Source: an uncultured Bryobacteraceae bacterium (GTDB lineage Bacteria > Acidobacteriota > Terriglobia > Bryobacterales > Bryobacteraceae). From it: a stretch of DNA of 64,000 bases. The position numbers were made by a program, and so were the translations under genes. Shown here piece after piece: positions 59,507 through 64,000 of this stretch. The stretch covers positions 124,001-188,000 of the forward strand of contig CALDSU010000008.1 of the NCBI GenBank assembly GCA_937924525.1, read 5' to 3'. Under the pieces are notes generated by a model. The model saw nothing but the letters and a program-made list of their open reading frames with translations. It was not told the DNA's origin and made no database searches. The stretch's first letter is position 1, and every line of letters begins with the position of its first letter.

Positions 59507-61846
59507 TCAGGGGGGATCCATCTGGTGGATCGGCTGAGGCTTCGAACTGGGGTGCCCACTAGGCGCCGGATTCAGGGCGCTCCGGCCTGGAGCGTCAACG
59601 CCCCCCGCCAACCGGACGGCGATCAAATCACTCCGCAGAATATCCGCCCGCGAGATCACCACCCACTGCTCGTCGGGCGACACGGTCAGGCCATTGGTGT
59701 CCGCCAACAGATCGTGCTCCAGCCTTGCCACTTGCACCAACTCCTGGCGCCGCGGATCATACCGGAAGAGCGTCCGAGGCTCGGAGTTATGACCAACGAA
59801 GTAAATGCGTCCCCCCGCCACATCCCAATGCCGGCGCGCGAAGTAGGGAAGCGTCGCCAGAAGCGCCTCTTCCCCCGACCCGTCCGCTGGCGCCCGCCAG
59901 ATTCCCGGCTCCGAGAGCGCCGGCAGGAAGTAGAGTTCCCCGCCATCGGCCGATTCCGCCGCGTCGTAGCCCCGATGCCGGGTCACCCGCACCGCCGGAC
60001 CGCTCCCATCTGCCCGCCGCTTCCAAATCTGTACCAACCCGCCCCGGTTGGAATTGAAGTACACCCACTGTCCATCCCGGGAAAAGCTCGGATTGCGTTC
60101 CTCCCACGTGTTCTCCTCCAACAAGCGCGGCTCGGCGCCACTCCGGGCTTCCATCACGAAGATTGCGCAATTTTCACGTACCCTCGCATCAAAGGCGATC
60201 CACTTCCCGTCCGGCGACCACCGCGGCGTGCCTAGCATGCGCCCGTTCGATTTCTCCGCCAGCTGGGTCATCTGGACCGCTCCGCTGCCGTCCGCATTGG
60301 CTACCCAGATTTCCCACCCGCCGGTCCGGTCCGAGGCCCACGCGAGTTTGCGGCCATCCGGAGAATAGCGGGGGAACATGTTCGCCCCCGTCGACAAGGC
60401 CACAGGAATCGCCGCCTCCCCCGTAACCGACGGGCCCAACCGCTGCCGCCAGAGATTCAAATTCACCGTGGCGGCAGTGAACACGAGCAACCGCCCGTCG
60501 CGGCTCACGGCCGGTCCGAGGACGCTCCCGCCCGGCGCGGCGAACGCCGTCGGCTTCGCACCAGCCACGGCCGCCACGGTCCACAACTGCTGGGCGTTGT
60601 TGCGCGCGCTTGAAAAGAGGAGAGTTCGGGAGTCCGGAAGCCACGCAAGCCCACGAACCTCGCGGCCATCATTGGTAATACGCTGCTCCCGCCCACTCCG
60701 CCGGTCCACCACGTACACATCGCTCACCGAGGCGCTACTCTGGCGAACAAAGGCCACCCTCGTGCCGTCCGGCGACACAGCCGGGAAAAAATCATGCGCC
60801 AGCTTCGTTGGCCGCGTGATCTGTCTCCGGGCCCCCGTCGCCAGTTCGAACTCCCAGAGCGCCGCCCCCTGCTGCGACCCTGCGGCGTCCCCCAGGATGA
60901 GCGACCTTCCGTCAGGCGCCCAGGAGGGTCCGGGATACCCCGTCGAAGTCAACAAATCAGATCGCCAGTTGAACCACTCCAACGTCCGGATTTCGCTCAA
61001 TTTCGTCGGATCTTCGCCGTTTGCCCCGATCATCCAGACCTCGATGGCGTCCGGCGACGCCCTCAAAAACGCAATTCTGGCGCCGTCCGGCGAATAAGCC
61101 GGGTGCATGTCCCGATCCGGCGTTGCCGTCAGTCGCCGCGGCTGCCCGCCCCGCGCAGGCACTGCGTAGAGGTCGAAATCGCCGCGATCGCCATCCCAGA
61201 CGAAAACGACCTGCTTGCCGTCGGGCGAGATCGTGGCGTCCAACTCCTGCCCTGGCAACCCGGTTAGGGGGTAGACCGACTGCGGCTGCAGATTCACGCC
61301 CTGGTTTCTGGCGTTCACCAGAGACAGGGCCCCGACGCCCAATTGGACTCCGGCCACCAACCCCAACGCCAACCAACGCCATCTTCGGAAGCGCCCATCT
61401 ACTTCGCACTGCGGCGCCTCCGGGGGCAGCGTCTCGATTTGCAGAAACGGCGCCGGCTTCTCCCGAAAGGCGAACTGCGCCACATAGCCACCCTTGGGGA
61501 CAACAACCTGAACGGAGTCCAGCGCCCCTTCCCGCTCGTAATATCGCTGGATCTTCTCGCGCAGCCGCCGCGCTTCGCTCCGCACCACTGGGTCCGTCTT
61601 TGGGTCATACGTTGGCTGCCGATCGAAGACCTCGACCCCGATAATGCTCTCTTTCAGTCTCGATTCGTCGCGCGCGAGGCTCGCCTCCACGACGTACCGC
61701 AGAAACCGCGACATCCGGCCGGAGCTCTGAAATTGCCCGCTGCGAAGCATGCGCTCCAGTTGCGCCCGAACCTGCGACGAGTCTGGCGCCCTCGCTTCCG
61801 AATTGTAACTAAGTTGTTGCAAATAAAACTCCTTACTGCGTCCCAT
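59507..61846 (-). CDS. Membrane-anchored WD40/TolB-type beta-propeller protein with conserved N-terminal domain
   Basis: This 779-residue protein has an N-terminal cytoplasmic domain (residues about 20-130) with the acidobacterial signature SRFLRYVVEASLARDESRLKESIIGVEVFDRQPTYDPKTDPVVRSEARRLREKIQRYYE and PKGGYVAQF. One transmembrane helix (about 155-175; WRWLALGLVAGVQLGVGALSL) leads to a periplasmic WD40-like/TolB-type propeller (repeats with SPDGKQVVFVWDGD, SPDGARIAFLRAS, SPDGRKLAWASDRTGGWEIW). The N-domain recalls membrane-anchored one-component regulators such as CadC, but I see no certain helix-turn-helix, so DNA binding is unproven. AGGGAG lies before the ATG. It is divergent from the YncE-phosphoesterase gene. 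Confidence 0.8.
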   Translation of the reverse strand: MGRSKEFYLQQLSYNSEARAPDSSQVRAQLERMLRSGQFQSSGRMSRFLRYVVEASLARDESRLKESIIGVEVFDRQPTYDPKTDPVVRSEARRLREKIQRYYEREGALDSVQVVVPKGGYVAQFAFREKPAPFLQIETLPPEAPQCEVDGRFRRWRWLALGLVAGVQLGVGALSLVNARNQGVNLQPQSVYPLTGLPGQELDATISPDGKQVVFVWDGDRGDFDLYAVPARGGQPRRLTATPDRDMHPAYSPDGARIAFLRASPDAIEVWMIGANGEDPTKLSEIRTLEWFNWRSDLLTSTGYPGPSWAPDGRSLILGDAAGSQQGAALWEFELATGARRQITRPTKLAHDFFPAVSPDGTRVAFVRQSSASVSDVYVVDRRSGREQRITNDGREVRGLAWLPDSRTLLFSSARNNAQQLWTVAAVAGAKPTAFAAPGGSVLGPAVSRDGRLLVFTAATVNLNLWRQRLGPSVTGEAAIPVALSTGANMFPRYSPDGRKLAWASDRTGGWEIWVANADGSGAVQMTQLAEKSNGRMLGTPRWSPDGKWIAFDARVRENCAIFVMEARSGAEPRLLEENTWEERNPSFSRDGQWVYFNSNRGGLVQIWKRRADGSGPAVRVTRHRGYDAAESADGGELYFLPALSEPGIWRAPADGSGEEALLATLPYFARRHWDVAGGRIYFVGHNSEPRTLFRYDPRRQELVQVARLEHDLLADTNGLTVSPDEQWVVISRADILRSDLIAVRLAGGVDAPGRSALNPAPSGHPSSKPQPIHQMDPP

Positions 61847-61987
61847 TCTACTCCCTTACACCCCACCACACCCCGACAATCTGGCATATTCAACATCGGA
61901 CAAGCCGGCAGTTTGTTGGGCCCTGAGGACACCTCTTTCCACTTACCGATCCGGACGCGAGCCGCTAGGATCGAGGGGCAAGGCGCC

Positions 61988-64000
61988 ATGACCAAACGGT
62001 TTCTCATTCCAGCCCTCGGGACCGGCATCGCCCTTTCCGCCTCGGTACTGCTGCCTCAAGTCCGTTTCCCCCTTCTTTCATCGACAGCACTCCTCGGACG
62101 CCAGCCGGACGGATCTTTCCTGGTTGCCACCAACCAATTGCTTCGCCCCTGGGAAGAGCAATCCATGATGGCAGGCCGTCCGGTTGAGATCGCCATGGAC
62201 CCCGCTTCGGGACTCACCGCGATCCTCAATACCCGCTCCGTTCACCTCCTTGACATCACCAGCGGCGCCGAGGTTGCTCGCGTCCCCACCGGCGCCACTT
62301 CTTACACGGGCCTCGCCTTCCGGCCCGCGAACCCGAAAGCTGAGCCGGGAAGGATGGCGCCCGCCCGCGAGATCTGGATCAGTGAGACCAGCCGAAACGG
62401 GCCCGACTCCTTAGCCATCATTCCCCTTCAAGACCGCAAGCCCGGCGAAATCCGCCGGATCCGGCTCTCCGGCCACGTCGTCCCGACTGGCATCGCCTTT
62501 TCCCCCGACGGGGCTTCTGCCTGGGTCGCCTTCAGCGACCGTGCCGCCATCGCCCTTATCAACGCTGATACCGGCGCCATCATTCGCCAGATCAGTACGG
62601 GAATGGTGCCCTACGCCGTCATGGTGTCCGCCAAGCACAACCGCGTTTACGTCAGCAACCGCGGCGGACGCAAGCCTCGCCCCGAGGAAACGAAAGCCCT
62701 CTCCAGCCGCACCGAAGTCGTCAGTGATCCCGTCACCGGCGCCACCACCACCGGCACCCTCAGTGTGATTGACATGACCAGCTATCAGGAGGCGCAGATC
62801 GACGTCGGCCTCGCCCCGGCCGGCCTCGCGCTTTCCCCGGATGAGTCGACCCTCGCCATCGCCAACGCCCACTCGGATTCGGTCACCTTCGTCGACCTTC
62901 AAACTTTGAGGACAACTGAGGTTAAAGTCCCCGCATGGCCCGAAGGGAGCTTCGGAGCGGAACCTTCGGCCTCCGCTTTCTCGCCGGACGGCAAGAGGCT
63001 GTACGTCACCTGCGGTGGATCGAATGCTGTTGTTGCGCTCGAAACCGATCGCGGCAAGTGGCAGGTTAAAGGAGCAATCCCCGTGGGCTGGTTCCCCACC
63101 GCCATCGCCGTTGATTCCGCTGGCTCCCTGCGCGTCGTGAACGTAAAAGGCGTGGGCAGGACGCTCGGTCCTGAAGGCGCCCACAACTCCCGCGCCCACG
63201 AAGGCTCCATCTGGAAGATCCCCCCGCCCACCGATTCCACTCTTCGGAACGGTCTGCGCGAGGCCAAGTCCGCAAACGCGCCCAAGTTCACCCCGGCCGA
63301 GGGTGTCGAAAGCCTCTCCCGGCTGGGCATTCGCCACGTATTTCTCATCATCAAGGAGAACCGGACCTATGACCAGGTCTTTGGCGACATGCCCAAGGGC
63401 AACGGCGATCCGAAACTCGTCATGTACGGCCGCGAGGTCACCCCCAATCATCATGCCCTGGCCGAGACCTTCGTTCTCCTCGACAACTTCTACACCGGCG
63501 GCGCCATCAGCTTCGACGGCCATCAATGGCTTATGCAGGGCTTTGTCAGCGACTACGTAGAGCGCGCCTTCGCCGCTTCCCCCCGGGGCTATGCCTGGAA
63601 TATGGCTGATGCGCTTACGGTTTCGCCGCAGGGATTCTTTTGGCAGGATCCCTCGCGCCCCCTCGACATCCGTCTCTACGGCCCGTTCTCGGAACCCATC
63701 ACCTGGGACCCCGCTACGAAACGCGCCGTCGACATCGACGGGAGCAGGCTGCCGGCCTGGAGCGAATACTGGAAGATGTATCAGGAGCGTAACTGGCATG
63801 GCAAGCTCGGCCACCGCAGCGGAGTACCCGCACTGCAGAAGTTGATCAACCCCGACTTCCCGCCAAGTTCGATGAATATTCCGGATGTCCTTCGCGCGGA
63901 GATCTGGCTTGAAGAATTAGCCGGACGCGAGAAATCCGGGCAGATGCCCAACCTCCTTATCTTCACCATGACCAGCGACCACACGATGGGTACACGGCCC
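61988..64000 (+). CDS. YncE-like beta-propeller/phosphoesterase protein, C-terminus outside window
   Basis: The reading frame runs from ATG 61988 to the end of the window (671 codons visible) without a stop. A signal peptide (FLIPALGTGIALSASVLLP) is followed by a YVTN/YncE-type propeller (about residues 60-400; DITSGAEVARVPTGATSY, VDLQTLRTTEVKVPAWP, SPDGKRLYVTCGGSNAVVALE) and then a phospholipase C/phosphoesterase-type domain starting near residue 440 (VFLIIKENRTYDQVFGDMPKGNGDP, NHHALAETFVLLDNFYTGG, ending with TMTSDHTMGT at the edge). Such fused proteins are usually secreted and hydrolyse phosphate esters. The right end of the domain is cut. Confidence 0.88.
   Translation, partial: MTKRFLIPALGTGIALSASVLLPQVRFPLLSSTALLGRQPDGSFLVATNQLLRPWEEQSMMAGRPVEIAMDPASGLTAILNTRSVHLLDITSGAEVARVPTGATSYTGLAFRPANPKAEPGRMAPAREIWISETSRNGPDSLAIIPLQDRKPGEIRRIRLSGHVVPTGIAFSPDGASAWVAFSDRAAIALINADTGAIIRQISTGMVPYAVMVSAKHNRVYVSNRGGRKPRPEETKALSSRTEVVSDPVTGATTTGTLSVIDMTSYQEAQIDVGLAPAGLALSPDESTLAIANAHSDSVTFVDLQTLRTTEVKVPAWPEGSFGAEPSASAFSPDGKRLYVTCGGSNAVVALETDRGKWQVKGAIPVGWFPTAIAVDSAGSLRVVNVKGVGRTLGPEGAHNSRAHEGSIWKIPPPTDSTLRNGLREAKSANAPKFTPAEGVESLSRLGIRHVFLIIKENRTYDQVFGDMPKGNGDPKLVMYGREVTPNHHALAETFVLLDNFYTGGAISFDGHQWLMQGFVSDYVERAFAASPRGYAWNMADALTVSPQGFFWQDPSRPLDIRLYGPFSEPITWDPATKRAVDIDGSRLPAWSEYWKMYQERNWHGKLGHRSGVPALQKLINPDFPPSSMNIPDVLRAEIWLEELAGREKSGQMPNLLIFTMTSDHTMGTRP

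Overview
The window reads as chromosomal DNA of a high-GC acidobacterium close to Solibacter/Bryobacterales. The lineage call rests on families that are typical of or enriched in that group: six proteins with FG-GAP repeats and an ASPIC/UnbV C-terminal domain, a VWFA-related protein of the acidobacterial type, an NHL-repeat protein with a Solibacter-type C-terminal domain, and a SpoIID protein outside any sporulation context. Housekeeping genes (rplU-rpmA, obg, ssb, pyrE-truA, tdh, a phosphofructokinase) are interleaved with accessory genes. I see no insertion sequence, prophage, CRISPR array, tRNA or rRNA gene.

Bases 1-22035 are one leftward run of fifteen genes with almost no spacing, many overlapping by 4 bases. 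In transcription order it holds: two FG-GAP/ASPIC proteins, a TPR protein, a third FG-GAP/ASPIC protein, a 1079-residue TPR/VCBS protein, a membrane-anchored five-heme cytochrome c with TPRs, a fourth FG-GAP/ASPIC protein, a cNMP-binding patatin phospholipase, then an acyl-building cassette. The cassette has an ACP, an active ketosynthase, a chain-length-factor-like inactive ketosynthase, a 91-residue unknown protein, an HMG-CoA-reductase homologue, a FabG ketoreductase and a phytoene-desaturase-like FAD enzyme cut by the window edge. This is the most unusual part of the window. I infer an exported or membrane-associated redox/carbohydrate-binding apparatus co-expressed with synthesis of an unusual polyketide or lipid. 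The product is unknown.

A divergent regulator (GAF, AAA+ and Fis domains, with an aberrant GAFTGA loop) starts at about 22573, followed by a TauE/SafE transporter, a DUF4440 gene broken by an in-frame TGA, two tandem paralogous secreted proteins, an alpha/beta hydrolase and a DoxX/MauE-thioredoxin fusion. Bases 29766-35726 carry tdh, obg, rpmA, rplU, ssb, a VWFA protein, a DUF3037-like/S24 fusion and a lipoprotein. Bases 35733-46534 carry the NHL protein, a SpoIID-metallopeptidase fusion, a polytopic membrane protein, an alpha-2-macroglobulin with its DUF1175 partner (compare YfaS/YfaT of E. coli) and a small membrane protein.

Bases 46552-52189 carry a second FG-GAP/ASPIC locus with a thioredoxin-like partner, and a pyrE-truA-aminotransferase operon. 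The rest holds a TolC-type protein, a PAP2 phosphatase, an MGDG-synthase-like glycosyltransferase, a phosphofructokinase, an IlvD/Edd-family sugar-acid dehydratase, a membrane-anchored WD40 protein, and a YncE-like/phosphoesterase protein that runs off the right end.

Two copies of a roughly 90-100-base inverted-repeat element, an intrinsic terminator between rpmA and obg, extended -10 promoters placed for leaderless transcripts, and a pair of AACGTT-centred palindromes are the main non-coding signals.
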